This document shows positions 24,001 to 32,545 of a stretch of 32,545 nucleotides of DNA, piece after piece. The stretch is taken from assembly GCA_026693065.1 (NCBI GenBank), contig JAPLNA010000122.1:1-32545 (forward strand). The letters run 5' to 3'. The notes under the pieces were generated by a model. It was not told where the DNA came from. It ran no database searches and saw only the letters and a list, made by a program, of their open reading frames with translations. Made by a program: the position numbers and the translations under genes. Source of the DNA: Planctomycetota bacterium (GTDB lineage Bacteria > Planctomycetota > Phycisphaerae > SM23-33). How positions within the stretch are numbered: the stretch's first letter is position 1; each line of letters opens with the position of its first letter.

Positions 24001-25804
24001 TGGAGGCCCCGGCCGGCTCAGTCTGCGGACGGTAACGGTAGGACATCCCTCTGCCTGTCGCCGACTCGGCGATCGGAACCTTCCACACCAGGGCCCCGTT
24101 CGTGTCCAGGCAAACCAGATGGATCGTGGTGTTGATGACGGCCGCCGCGTACAACCTGCCGCCCTGCACCGCCGGGGCCGAGGGAAACCGCGCCCACCGC
24201 AGGGCCTCGTCACCGGCGTCGCCGGCGCCGCCCCCGACGGCCCAGAGCACCTTGCCCTCCTCCTCCAGCGACAACGCCGCCAGGGCGGAGGGCTCGTCCT
24301 CGGGCATCGACGCCCCCATACCCCTGATCACCATCGCCCTCTTTCGCGCCTCGACCTCCGTGACGGCGTCCGCCGGGCGGCTGGTTACGCCCGCCCCGGG
24401 CAGGCGTCCGACGACGAACGCCCGCCGCCCGTCGCTGGTAATGCTGTAGCCGCTGGCGTCGGTGAACCAGGCGTACGGAGCGATGGCGCCGAACCCCGCT
24501 CCGGACACCGGCAGGGGCAGGCTGGTCCAGACCATCCGCCCGGCTTCCCCCGTCCGCGCGCCCGTGAGGTCATAGGCGGCTACCGCGTCATCCCGCCGGC
24601 AGATGACCATGTCGCCCACGACCAGCGGGTCGATCGCCGACACGAGGGGCACTTCCTGACCGCCCCCGGCCACGGCCACGTAGCCCCAACTGCCGTCGGG
24701 CCGCCCTTCTCGCGTCCGCCACCGCACCACAACGTGTCCGCCCTTGCGGGCCAACTGAAGCGAAAACCCACCCGGATTGGGGCGCTGCAGCCAGGGACGC
24801 ATCGCCATCAGGGGCACTTCTTCGGCGGCCGGTATTTCCTTCGTGACCGTTCCCGGCGTCGCCGGCGGGGCGGGCACGCTCGGCGCGGCGGGCGAGGCCG
24901 GGGGCGTCACTTGCCACTGCGGGCTGGGCACGACGTCGCAGTCGCTCATGCCCGCCAGGCTCTGCCCCCGCCCCGTGCCCAGCCATTGGTCCTGGAGCTC
25001 GGGAGTTCGGGCCTGGGCCGTCACCGGGGCCAATGCTACGGCAAAGGCGAGGAATTCCGGCAATTTCCACTCGCGCCCGCCCAGGGTCGCCGTCGCGGCG
25101 GGATACTGTTTGGAAATCTCGTCGGCGAGGGCCCTGGCCTCGGCCTCCTGGCCTGCCAGGCGAAGCGCCACCACCCGCTTACCCAGCCGGCAAGGGCGAA
25201 GGGCCTCTTCCCCCAGGACCGCCGCCTGCTGCCAGTACCGCCCCGCCGCGTCGAAGCGGCCCTGGTCGAACCGCAGATCGCCCAGGGCATCCAGCGCCGC
25301 CGGACCGGACCGCGTGTGCAGATACTCCCGGGCCACCTGGCCCAGCAGCCTCGCGTCGCCCTGATCGGTCGCCTGCCGCAGGATCGCGGCGGCCTTGGAG
25401 TCGTAGAGCAGCCGATACCTCGCCAGCCCCTGCTCGCCCATCGACGCGAGCACCTCGTTGACCCGCGAAGCCATCGCCCCGAACCGCCCGCGTTCGTCGG
25501 TGGCGGCGAACCCCGCGTCGGCGCGGGACAGCAGCGACTGGAGCACCTCGGCCGCCGAGTCGAACTCGCCCTGCGCGATGTACCTCTGGGCGCTGGCCAG
25601 GGCTCGCTGGAAGTCCGCGTCGACCGAAATGAGCGTCGACCCGCCGGACGAGGAGGCGCTGCTTACCGCCACCGGGCCCGCGATGACGATCCTCTGCATG
25701 CCCGGCTTTGCGAACACCTGGGCCAACGCCCCCGCCGCGCACGCCAGCACTGCCGCCCACCCCGCCGCCCACGCCGCGCCGCCATGTCGTCTGCTCGCCG
25801 TCAT
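21073..25804 (-). CDS. Secreted double PQQ-propeller/TPR-like protein, broken by one frameshift
   Basis: Start ATG 25804 opens an N-terminal hydrophobic signal segment (WAAGWAAVLACAAGALAQ). The order is: TPR-like helical region (residues about 60-270), a first PQQ-type beta-propeller (about 330-760, with repeats such as DAESGQALWARQYV and AADGKMLWSKPSG), a second TPR-like stretch (about 780-1110), and a second propeller (for example DSADGKVAWTADV, DAATGREVWKGV) in a different frame. The shift sits at AAACCCC on the coding strand (22444-22438): removing one A gives AFNQSTNPSILSGTLEP, joining both frames into about 1576 residues. Without the repair the first frame runs on through unrelated sequence. 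The gene may be a recent pseudogene or carry a sequencing indel; the long intact second propeller favours an indel or very recent loss. It is probably exported and non-enzymatic or quinoprotein-like; no dehydrogenase motif was identified. Confidence 0.82.
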
Positions 25805-25836
25805 ATCAACCTCGTTCCCGCCCTCGGCCAGTGCCC

Positions 25837-25842
25837 ATTATA
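25837..25842 (-). promoter_or_regulatory. Possible -10 box of the large PQQ gene
   Basis: A perfect TATAAT is read on the reverse strand, 33 bases before the start codon. No recognisable -35 hexamer lies 16-18 bases upstream, so this is only a candidate. It follows the terminator-like structure at 25883-25924, which makes a new promoter here sensible. Confidence 0.3.
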
Positions 25843-25882
25843 ACCGCCCTTCTTAGACGCCGTGCGGCCCTATTCGTTACCG

Positions 25883-25924
25883 AAAAAGCCGGGTTATTTC
25901 CCTCGGCCCCAGGGCCCTCCCGGC
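25883..25924 (-). terminator. Probable Rho-independent terminator after the shorter PQQ gene
   Basis: On the reverse strand, 4 bases after the stop codon, GCCGGG (25924-25919) pairs with CCCGGC (25893-25888) and is followed directly by TTTTT (25887-25883). The loop contains an inner stem of the GGCC/GGCC type. A stem followed by a T-run is the classic intrinsic terminator arrangement. Confidence 0.55.
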
Positions 25925-25928
25925 CGGT

Positions 25929-28900
25929 TCACTTCCCTGGGATCTTCCCGGCGCGGAGGGCCTGGATGGCGTCGCGGAAGGAGGCCTTGGCGTCGAGGAA
26001 GGAAAAGGCGCCTTCGGGAGGATTGGACGGGAGGGTGTCGGGCAGGGACGGTGGGGCGTTGGTCCCGGCCAAGCGGAGGCGAATGACGCGTATGGCCAGC
26101 CGGGCCTGGAGCGACACGACCGGATCCTCCGAGGCCGACAGGTCGCTCAGTTGGGCGAAGGCGTTGCCCAAGAACTCTTCCTGTCGTATGGAGTCTTTGA
26201 GGGCCAGGAGGCAGAACAGTTCGGCCGCCGCGTAGCGGGCGGCAGGGGCCGAGAGGCTCAGAGGCCAGCGCTGGGCGACGGCGAGGACCGCGTCGGGGTT
26301 CTGGTCGGCGCGGGCCTTTTCCAGGGCGGCGGCGGCCTCGCGGTCGAAGCCGGCGTAGACCTCCCGCCCGTGTTGGCGGATGAGGTCGGCCAGGAACGCC
26401 GTCGCGCGGTCGCCCGCGGGGGCCAGCGCCTCGTCGGGCCCCGCCCAGACCGGGGCGTTCGGGCCGATGGAAACCTCCCCGATCAGCACGGCTCCGAACG
26501 TTTCGCTGAGTTGTTGTGCCAGGGCGGCCGCGGCGGCTGGGGTGGAACACTTCTCGTACGCCTTGGCCAGGCGGAGCGTGGCGGCGGCCTTCTCCGCCGG
26601 GCCGGGCGCCGTCCCAAGGGCCTTCTGGAACCACTCCAGGGCCTCCTCCGGCGTCCCGGCGAGGTTGCCCCGGGCGGTCTGGAGGCGATGTGTCCAGCCC
26701 CCCACTCGCTCCAGCAGGCCGGTGTCGAACTGTTCGGTGGCCGCAGCGCGAGCGGCCTCCAGGTCGGCGGCCGACCGGTCGAAGGCCTTGGCGTGAAAGG
26801 CCAGGGTGGCCCGCTGGAGCAGAAGCCCCCCAACCTCGGCGCGGGCGGCCTTGGCAATGCGATCGTCGAGCCGGCGGCAGGCGTCGTCGTACTCGAAGTA
26901 GGCACACAGCCCCACGGCGTTGGCCGCCAGGAGCGTCTGCCCGCTCACGGCGAGGTTGCCCAGCAGCCCGCTCGGGTCCTCCAGCGGCAGGGCGGTGTGA
27001 CTGTAGTCGTCCAGGTCCAGCCGGTGCAACCGACCGGAGCCGCTGGCCAGGATGAACCGCCCCATCCGGGCCGGGCGGCCGTTGACGTCCTTTACGTTGA
27101 TGGGTTTGTGGCAGGGCTCGCCCGTGGCGGCGGAGCGAACCTCCAGCCCCGGCGCCAGCAGAAGGAACCGTTCGGAATCGACCGCGGCCAGTCTTCGGGC
27201 GTTGCTCGGGCCGGTCTGGACCTTACGCCAGAGCTCGCGTCCGTCCTGGGCGTCCAGGGCCAGCAGGGCCCCGCGGTCGGCGGGCAGGCAGATAATGCGG
27301 TCGCCCAGGGCCAGCACGGGATTGACCGCGGCGGTAGGCCTGGTGAATTCGCCGTACTCGGAATTGGGATTCTCCTTGGCGTCATCGTAGCGTCGGGCCC
27401 AGAGCAGTCGCCCGTCGGCGGCGTCGACGGCGACGACGACGCCGGTGTTGGGCAGGGCGATCACCGTCCCCCCGGCCAGGGCCGGCCGGCTGCCCCGCTG
27501 GTAGCCGTGCACCGCCGCGTTCCCCCCCCGTCGCCAAGGTATGTCCATCCCGCCGTCTTCGCGGGGGGCGTCGCAGATCCATCGCTCCCAGAGCAGTTTC
27601 CCCGTGCCCGCCTCGAGGCAGACGAGGCAGCACTTGAGTCCGTGATAGGCCTGCACGTAGAGCCGGCCCTGGCGGACGGCGGGCGGGGAGGTGAACTGGA
27701 GTTCGTGCAGGAAGCCCTCGCCGGCGCGGAAGCCGACCTCCCAGAGAATTTTCCCGCCCTGCGGCGGCAGCCCGGCCGAGATCGCCGCCAGCCCCGAGGA
27801 TGAGTCCGCGCCCGTGATCACACGGGGAATGCCGTACCGCACGAACAACTTGCCCTCGGCCAGGGTCATCCGATGCTGCCCGGCATCGCCCAAGCCGTTC
27901 TCGCCGTCTCGGTATCCCCCCATGCCGACCCAGCCGCTATCGGCGACTTCCGCCGGTTCGCGAAGCAACGGGAGGCGGACGCTCCAGGCCGTGTCCCCCG
28001 TCAGCAGGTCGCAGGCGGTGACGTGGGTGTCGCCGCGGTAGATGGCCAGCTCGCCGGTGACGACGGGGCAGATGACGCCGGGCAGGACGGCCTTGCCCAG
28101 AACGACCTGCCCCTTGCGCAGGATCGGTGCGACGGGGGTCTCCTCGCGGCCGCGGGGTTCGGGCCCGCCGATCGCCTTGGCCGTCAGGTCCAACGGCTTG
28201 CCCTTTTCGGGCAGGGGCGGATTCACCCATCGCGTCGCCAGGACGATGCCGGCCTTGCTGTCAGGCGCCGTCGGGGCGCCGACGCCGTCCTCGTCGGTCC
28301 GGCTGTCCCCGTCCGCCGGTCGCGTCGCGGCGCCAGGTCGCGAGAGCGTCTCGTCGACGAAGTCGGCCAGGTTCCGCCGCGACATCCCGACCTCGCCGGC
28401 GGCGTCGGGGAATCGGCGGCGGAGGGTCTGGGCGAGGGGCTTGGCCAGGTCGCTCCGCCCCGCCAGGCGCCAGGCGACGACGGTTCGCGCCAGGAGCATG
28501 GCCCGCGCGGGGGCCAGGCCTCGCAGGCGGATCAGACGCACCCAGCAGGCGGCGGCGCGGGGGAAGTCCCCGCGATCGAAGGCCAGGCTGCCCAGGCGTT
28601 CGAGGGCCGACGCCCCCGCCGGCGTGTGGACATATTGATAGGCGACGCGTTGGAGCTGGGCCTCGTCGCCGGCGCGGAGGGCGCGGTCGTACAGCATCGC
28701 CGCCGTCGCGGCGTGGGCGGCGCGGTAGGCCTCGAGCGCCGGTTCGCCCAGGACAGCCATCTCCCCGGCCACCACGTAGTCCATCGGCAGATACGCCCCT
28801 TCGCCCACGGGCAGGAAGGCCGCGTCGGACTTCTCCAGCAGGGCCTGGAATATCTCGAACGCCGGATCGAAGGCCCCCTGCTGGGCGAGTTGACGGGCCG

Positions 28901-29129
28901 TCCCCAGGGCCTTGAGGTCCTGGGCGTCGGCCCCGAGCAGCTCCGTGCGGCGCGGGTCTTCGAGGCGATAGCGTGGCGGCTCGAGCCCGTCGCCCCCGCC
29001 CGCCGGGCCGCTGGCGGGAACCCCGGCGGGCGAAGCCGACCACAGCATCGCCGCCGGCAACAACGCCGCCAAGGCCCCGGCCACGAAAGAGGCCCGGCGA
29101 ACTCCGGGATGATCCATGGCCGCGGTCAT
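25929..29129 (-). CDS. Secreted PQQ-propeller/TPR-like protein, shorter paralogue
   Basis: A 1066-residue protein starting at ATG 29129 with a signal-type segment (SFVAGALAALLPAAMLWSASPAG). A TPR-like N-terminal region (about 70-250) is followed by an Ala/Pro/Thr linker (PGAATRPADGD), one PQQ-type propeller (about 310-740; repeats such as EAGTGKLLWERWI, DAADGRLLWARRYD, DAQDGRELWRKV) and a TPR-like C-terminal region to the end. It aligns with the first two thirds of the protein encoded at 21073-25804 (shared order, DYVV/AYxYVHT and CLVCL/DxxG-LLWAR elements) but lacks the second propeller, so the two are old tandem paralogues. The start overlaps the stop of the gene at 29126-30990 as ATGA, so they are co-translated. 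Such proteins are common in Planctomycetota but their function is unknown. A probable terminator follows. Confidence 0.85.
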   Translation of the reverse strand: MTAAMDHPGVRRASFVAGALAALLPAAMLWSASPAGVPASGPAGGGDGLEPPRYRLEDPRRTELLGADAQDLKALGTARQLAQQGAFDPAFEIFQALLEKSDAAFLPVGEGAYLPMDYVVAGEMAVLGEPALEAYRAAHAATAAMLYDRALRAGDEAQLQRVAYQYVHTPAGASALERLGSLAFDRGDFPRAAACWVRLIRLRGLAPARAMLLARTVVAWRLAGRSDLAKPLAQTLRRRFPDAAGEVGMSRRNLADFVDETLSRPGAATRPADGDSRTDEDGVGAPTAPDSKAGIVLATRWVNPPLPEKGKPLDLTAKAIGGPEPRGREETPVAPILRKGQVVLGKAVLPGVICPVVTGELAIYRGDTHVTACDLLTGDTAWSVRLPLLREPAEVADSGWVGMGGYRDGENGLGDAGQHRMTLAEGKLFVRYGIPRVITGADSSSGLAAISAGLPPQGGKILWEVGFRAGEGFLHELQFTSPPAVRQGRLYVQAYHGLKCCLVCLEAGTGKLLWERWICDAPREDGGMDIPWRRGGNAAVHGYQRGSRPALAGGTVIALPNTGVVVAVDAADGRLLWARRYDDAKENPNSEYGEFTRPTAAVNPVLALGDRIICLPADRGALLALDAQDGRELWRKVQTGPSNARRLAAVDSERFLLLAPGLEVRSAATGEPCHKPINVKDVNGRPARMGRFILASGSGRLHRLDLDDYSHTALPLEDPSGLLGNLAVSGQTLLAANAVGLCAYFEYDDACRRLDDRIAKAARAEVGGLLLQRATLAFHAKAFDRSAADLEAARAAATEQFDTGLLERVGGWTHRLQTARGNLAGTPEEALEWFQKALGTAPGPAEKAAATLRLAKAYEKCSTPAAAAALAQQLSETFGAVLIGEVSIGPNAPVWAGPDEALAPAGDRATAFLADLIRQHGREVYAGFDREAAAALEKARADQNPDAVLAVAQRWPLSLSAPAARYAAAELFCLLALKDSIRQEEFLGNAFAQLSDLSASEDPVVSLQARLAIRVIRLRLAGTNAPPSLPDTLPSNPPEGAFSFLDAKASFRDAIQALRAGKIPGK

Positions 29130-30990
29130 CCGAACATGCCCCTGAAAATGAAGAACAACACGCCGTAACCCGCCAATGGCGCCTTGGTCAGCAGCGGCAC
29201 GTGGCCGCGGCTCTTGAGGAGAATCCCGCAGTCGGTAGCCTGGAACAGGACCACCTCGCTGCCGAGCATGCTGACGATCTTGTTTGTCGGGGGCAGGGGG
29301 GCCAGGGGAAAGTCTGAATTGGACCCGAAGACAGCCCCCAGTAGCGGCAGGAACGTCCCGGTCACGCGGGCCATGTCGATCCGCGCCAGCAGCGCCCCCT
29401 CCCCCTCCAGTTCGGCCATCGCGACGGTCTTTCCGCCGGGGGGCAGGCCGCCGACGTTGTCGAGGGCGGCGTCGACCGCCGCCGTCAGGGCGCTCCGCGA
29501 GTAAGCGATCACCACCCGGTCTTTCAGGACGACGATCTGGGCGCTCCCCGCGCGATGGATCTCCGCGCCGCGGTAGGTCCCCGGCTGGGTGGTGGCCGCA
29601 GGGCGGGTGGCGATTTGCGTCGCCGGAACGCCCCTGTCCTCCTTCTCGCCCGCTTCCTCAACGGGCATAAGCCGGACCAGTTGCTCGACGGCCTGAAGGG
29701 CCTGGGCGGGAATCTTCTCATCGAACATGATCCACTCGGAATACCCGCTGGGACAAAGGCCGACGCGTTGCCGTCGCCAGCCAGCACCAGCCGCGAGACC
29801 GCCTCGCCGACGGGGTTGGCCGGGGCGCTCGCCGGACGCGACGCGGGGCCTTCCTCGGGCTTCTGGTCCCGCGGCGAGGAGGTCGCGGCGATCAACTTCG
29901 TCAGAACGCCCGTGTCGATCTCGCCCGACAGCGACATCATCGCGCCGCGCGGCGCCATGGCCAGCCCGCGCCGGTACGAGCCCCCCGGGCGAATCAGCCG
30001 CATGGACAGGTCGGCCTGGGGCGCGTACACCAGCAGCCGCCGCGTGACGAGCTTGTCGGCGTAACCCTCCGACCCGCCCACGGCCAGCACGCGATCGAGC
30101 CCCCAGGTCTTCATCTCCTGGGGCATTTCGCGTTGGCGCACCTCGCCCTCGCCGGAGTTGTCCCCCATCATCGCCGGCACGGACACGTGCCAGCGGAACG
30201 CCCAGTCCTTGATACTCGTCCGGGCGGCGACGGCCTGAAACGCCTTGTCCGCCGCCAGCGAGGCCTCCGGGGCCGTCACCGAGAGCATCCCGCTCATCGC
30301 GTCGGCCCCGCCCACGCCCGTGGTCGCGACCAGCAGGTCGTCGACCCAGCAGACCATGAACACGCTCCCGTTGCCCAAGGCCGCCGCCCGCTCGTCCGGG
30401 GCTTTGGGCAGCAGGAACGGTTCCCGCCGCTTGAGAAGGCCCTTCCAGAGTACCTCGCCCTTGCGATAGGTGAAGGCCTGCCTCGTCCCGGCCACGCCCT
30501 CGGCGGGCACGTCGATCTTCATCAGTTCCTCCAGCGCCTTGCGGCAGGAGGCCTTATAGGCCCCCGTCGCGCACAGGAAGATCGACGACGTACTGGAGTG
30601 CTCCTTCTGCCCCACCGTGCAGAACGCCGCCGGCTGATCCCAGAAGGGTATGAGCACCTCGTGCAACTGCTTCTGCCGGGCGACGATCTCCTGAGGCTCC
30701 TTCAGGTCGAAGAGCTCCTTGACGATCTGCTTGCCGATCCGCACGCGCGAGTCGTGGAAGAACTTCAGCATCGTCTCGTCCGAAGCCATCGCCCCGAAGT
30801 TGGACGCCAGCATCGCCTCGCGGACGGCCGCATGCCCCCGCCGCTCGATGAACACCCCGGCGTCCTTGGGCACGAAGCGGGCCAGTCCGTCGTCCCCGGG
30901 GGTTGGCGGCAAAGCCACGCCCGCCCGCGCGCCCGCGACGGCCAAACCCACCAGGAACCCAACCCAGATCCGTCCCGTGGAGCTCGTCAT
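29126..30990 (-). CDS. Secreted protein of an unrecognised planctomycete-type family, copy A, with a single-base frameshift
   Basis: ATG 30990 begins a signal-type sequence (WVGFLVGLAVAGARAG) followed by LARFVPKDAGVFIERRG. I do not recognise the family with confidence; the opening resembles DUF3352-like bacterial proteins. The body aligns along its length with the partial paralogue at 31235: FMVCWVDDLLV, IKDWAFRWHVSV, VGGSEGYADKLVTRRLLVYAP, GEIDTGVLTKL, and the C-terminal VSMLGSEVVL and GILLKSRGHVPLL. The frame breaks at AGTGGATCATG on the coding strand: inserting one base after GG (about 29732-29734) gives IPSGIMFDEK, which aligns with FPAGLVMGLK of the paralogue, and restores about 621 residues. 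The remaining 3' part (to 29126) is intact and ends in a hydrophobic tail. This is either a sequencing indel or a recent mutation. It is coupled by ATGA to the PQQ gene downstream. Confidence 0.75.
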
Positions 30991-31043
30991 GCCTGTCCCT
31001 TTCACCCCAAATTCTACCCTATTCACCCTCGCCGTGGAACAGC

Positions 31044-31160
31044 GGGAACCACGAAGAACACCGAAAGGAAAGCCCCCTGCACCGCAGGGGGATGCTGCTC
31101 CTGGGCCCGATGATTCCCAAATCCCCCGGCCATGCCGGGGGCTTGCCTTTCGTGGTTTCC
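31044..31160. repeat. Compound inverted repeat with two tandem 8-bp hairpins
   Basis: Inside the 244-base gap between the two paralogues, CCCCCTGC (31073-31080) pairs with GCAGGGGG (31084-31091), and CCCCCGGC (31123-31130) with GCCGGGGG (31134-31141); both have 3-base loops. The flanks pair over long range: 31062-31077 with 31137-31152 (15 of 16) and GGGAACCACGAA (31044-31055) with TTCGTGGTTTCC (31149-31160, 11 of 12). GGGGGAT (31087-31093) can also pair with ATCCCCC (31121-31127). The shape suggests a REP/MITE-like element or a switching RNA leader for the gene at 30990. No coding potential is seen in the gap. Confidence 0.6.
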
Positions 31161-31234
31161 CCTGCCGCCTTCGCTGAGCGTGTCCCGCACGGCCGGCGGA
31201 GTCCGGAACGGCTTGGGGGTCTGGCGTCGCCTGT

Positions 31235-32545
31235 TCACGGCATGAAACGAAAGAACGGCAGGAAGTTGGCCAATAGCGGCCCCTTGGCCAGCAGGGGCAC
31301 GTACCCGCGGCTTTTGAGGAGGATCCCGCCGTCGACCGCCTGGACGAGGACCACCTCGCTGCCGAGCATGCTGACGATCTTCTCCGTCGTCGGTATGGAG
31401 GCCAGGATCGAATCCTTATCGGAGGCGTTCGCCAGCACCACCGGCCAGTACGTCTTGGCGAGGCGGGCCATGTCGATCCGCGCCAACAGCGCCCCCTGGC
31501 CCTCGAGTTGGACCATCGCGAGGGTCTTTCCGTCGGCGGGCAGGCCGCCCTTGTTGTCGAGGGCGGCATTGACGGCGGCCCTCAGGGCGCTCCGCGAGAC
31601 CGCCACCACCACCCGGTCTTTCAGGAGGGCGATCTGGGCCGGGCCCGCCCGATGGATCGCCGCGCCGCGGTAGGTCTCGGGCTGGTCGCCCGCGGGGGCG
31701 GAAGCCGGCTGGGTGGCCGAGGCCTCTTGGGCCTCGTCGTCGCCCTGGGCGCCGCCCTCCCTCTCGCCCTCGAACGAGCCGCCGGGGGCCAGTTTGGCCA
31801 ATTGTTCGACGGCCTGGCGGGCCTGGGCGGCGTCCTTGAGCCCCATCACCAGCCCGGCTGGAAAGCCGGATTCGCCGTTGCCGCCCCCGGGCTCCATCAT
31901 CCCCATGTTCAGCAGGTAAACCGCCGCATGGCCGTCGCTGGCCTGCACCAGCCGCGTGATCGCCGCCTGGGCGGACTCCTCCTCCGGCGCACTGTCCGGA
32001 CGGGTGGCCGGGCCTTGCACCAGTTCGTCCCCCTGCCCCGCCGCCGGGGCCTCCGCGGGGGCCGGCGGGAACAACAGCTTGACCAGAACCTTCGTGTCGA
32101 TCTCGCCGGCCAGCGACAGGACCGCCCCGCGCGGCGTCATCGCCAGCCCACGCTGGTACGAGCCGTTCGGGCGGATCAGCCGCATGGTCAGGTCCGCCTC
32201 GGGCGCGTACACCAGCAGCCGCCGCGTGACGAGCTTGTCGGCGAAGCCTTCCGACCCTCCCACGGCCACCACGCGGTCAAGCCCCAGGGCCTTCATCGTC
32301 GGGTGCATGCCCTGGCGGTTTTCCTCGGCCTGGCGGGTGGTGGGCCCGTCGATGGCGGCCTTCACCGACACGTGCCAGCGAAACGCCCAGTCCTTGATGC
32401 CCGTGCCGGCGGCGACGGCCTGGTAGGCCTTGTCGGCCGCCAGCGACGCCCCCGGGGCCTTCACCGAAAGCATGCCGCTCATCGCGTCGGCCCCGCTGAT
32501 GCCCCGGGCTACGACCAGAAGGTCGTCGACCCAGCAGACCATGAC
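31235..32545 (-). CDS. Unrecognised planctomycete-type family, copy B, cut at the right edge
   Basis: The reverse frame enters from the right edge and ends at 31235, giving 436 or so visible residues. The true start lies outside, because FMVCWVDDLLV is internal in copy A (about residue 240). It aligns with copy A throughout (DWAFRWHVSVKA, GSEGFADKLVTRRLLVYAPEADLTMRLIRPNGSYQRGLAM, VSMLGSEVVLVQAVDGGILLKSRGYVPLL in shorter pieces), and has longer linkers rich in Ala, Pro and Thr (GPATRPDSAPEEES, ATQPASAPAGDQ). Unlike copy A the frame is continuous, which is what allows the break in copy A to be located. Function unknown; the linkers are typical of Phycisphaerae exported proteins. Confidence 0.75.
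   Translation of the reverse strand, partial: VMVCWVDDLLVVARGISGADAMSGMLSVKAPGASLAADKAYQAVAAGTGIKDWAFRWHVSVKAAIDGPTTRQAEENRQGMHPTMKALGLDRVVAVGGSEGFADKLVTRRLLVYAPEADLTMRLIRPNGSYQRGLAMTPRGAVLSLAGEIDTKVLVKLLFPPAPAEAPAAGQGDELVQGPATRPDSAPEEESAQAAITRLVQASDGHAAVYLLNMGMMEPGGGNGESGFPAGLVMGLKDAAQARQAVEQLAKLAPGGSFEGEREGGAQGDDEAQEASATQPASAPAGDQPETYRGAAIHRAGPAQIALLKDRVVVAVSRSALRAAVNAALDNKGGLPADGKTLAMVQLEGQGALLARIDMARLAKTYWPVVLANASDKDSILASIPTTEKIVSMLGSEVVLVQAVDGGILLKSRGYVPLLAKGPLLANFLPFFRFMP

Larger units (their letters stand above)
29126..32545 (-). repeat. Tandem gene duplication (copies A and B)
   Basis: The two adjacent genes keep long near-identical DNA runs; for example the stretch ending at 29280 and that ending at 31380 are identical for about 30 bases, and the regions near 30000-30060 and 32180-32240 differ at only a few positions. 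The offset is about 2100 bases. Such direct repeats can recombine or mislead assembly. Confidence 0.7.

Noticed and set aside
18401-25804. A single 2467-codon fusion of PQQ protein and histidine kinase
   Set aside because: The stretch between about 22440 and 20983 in that frame is nonsense, while the other frame encodes the second propeller. The kinase has its own ribosome site, start and promoter.
21073-25804. A PQQ-dependent alcohol dehydrogenase
   Set aside because: The propeller repeats are present, but no Cys-Cys ring or catalytic signature of quinoprotein dehydrogenases was seen, and the TPR-like regions fit structural exported proteins.
31044-31160. A CRISPR array
   Set aside because: Only two hairpins of different sequence are present, with no regular repeat-spacer pattern and no cas gene.

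Overview
The window is GC-rich bacterial DNA that reads best as a member of the Planctomycetota, probably Phycisphaerae. The main signs are long secreted proteins with PQQ-type propellers, and low-complexity linkers of the type ATRPA, ATQPASAPA and TRPASAPA, which are common in that class. An anaerobic metabolism is suggested by a very large iron-sulfur/flavin operon. This is inference from protein content; no rRNA, tRNA, CRISPR array or insertion sequence was seen.

Region 1 (1-2143): a reverse-strand frame begins as NADP-type glutamate dehydrogenase, but halfway through it changes in frame into a glycoside hydrolase family 2-like sugar-binding domain that runs off the left edge. It looks like a chimera. 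A LysR-type regulator is divergent from it. The 298-base gap between them holds several perfect inverted repeats.

Region 2 (2296-18268, forward): twelve tightly packed genes follow one good sigma-70-like promoter. In order they are mvhD, metF, a degenerate ferredoxin-GltB2 paralogue, an intact ferredoxin-GltB2 (FMN domain of glutamate synthase), a fused amidotransferase-GXGXG protein, hdrC, hdrB, an HdrA N-terminal half fused to NuoE, nuoF, a NuoG-N-terminus/HdrA-C-half/second-HdrA fusion, a second mvhD, and metV. The operon therefore contains a MetFV methylene-tetrahydrofolate reductase, a heterodisulfide-reductase-like electron-bifurcating core, an NADH-oxidising NuoEF module and glutamate-synthase parts without the usual GltD subunit. 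The simplest reading is one or more complexes in which NuoF exchanges electrons with NAD(H), HdrA flavins bifurcate or confurcate them with ferredoxin, and MvhD/MetV/MetF and the GltB2 proteins are acceptor or donor arms. The most striking detail is that an hdrA gene appears to have been split, with nuoE, nuoF and a nuoG fragment sitting between its two halves.

Region 3 (18401-32545, reverse): a CHASE-PAS hybrid histidine kinase with its own promoter, two paralogous secreted PQQ-propeller/TPR-like proteins, and two tandem paralogues of an unrecognised secreted family, the second cut by the right edge. The longer PQQ gene and the complete member of the last family each carry one single-base frameshift that can be placed almost to the base. 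A 117-base compound palindrome lies between the two tandem paralogues.

No gene-free stretch exceeds 300 bases.
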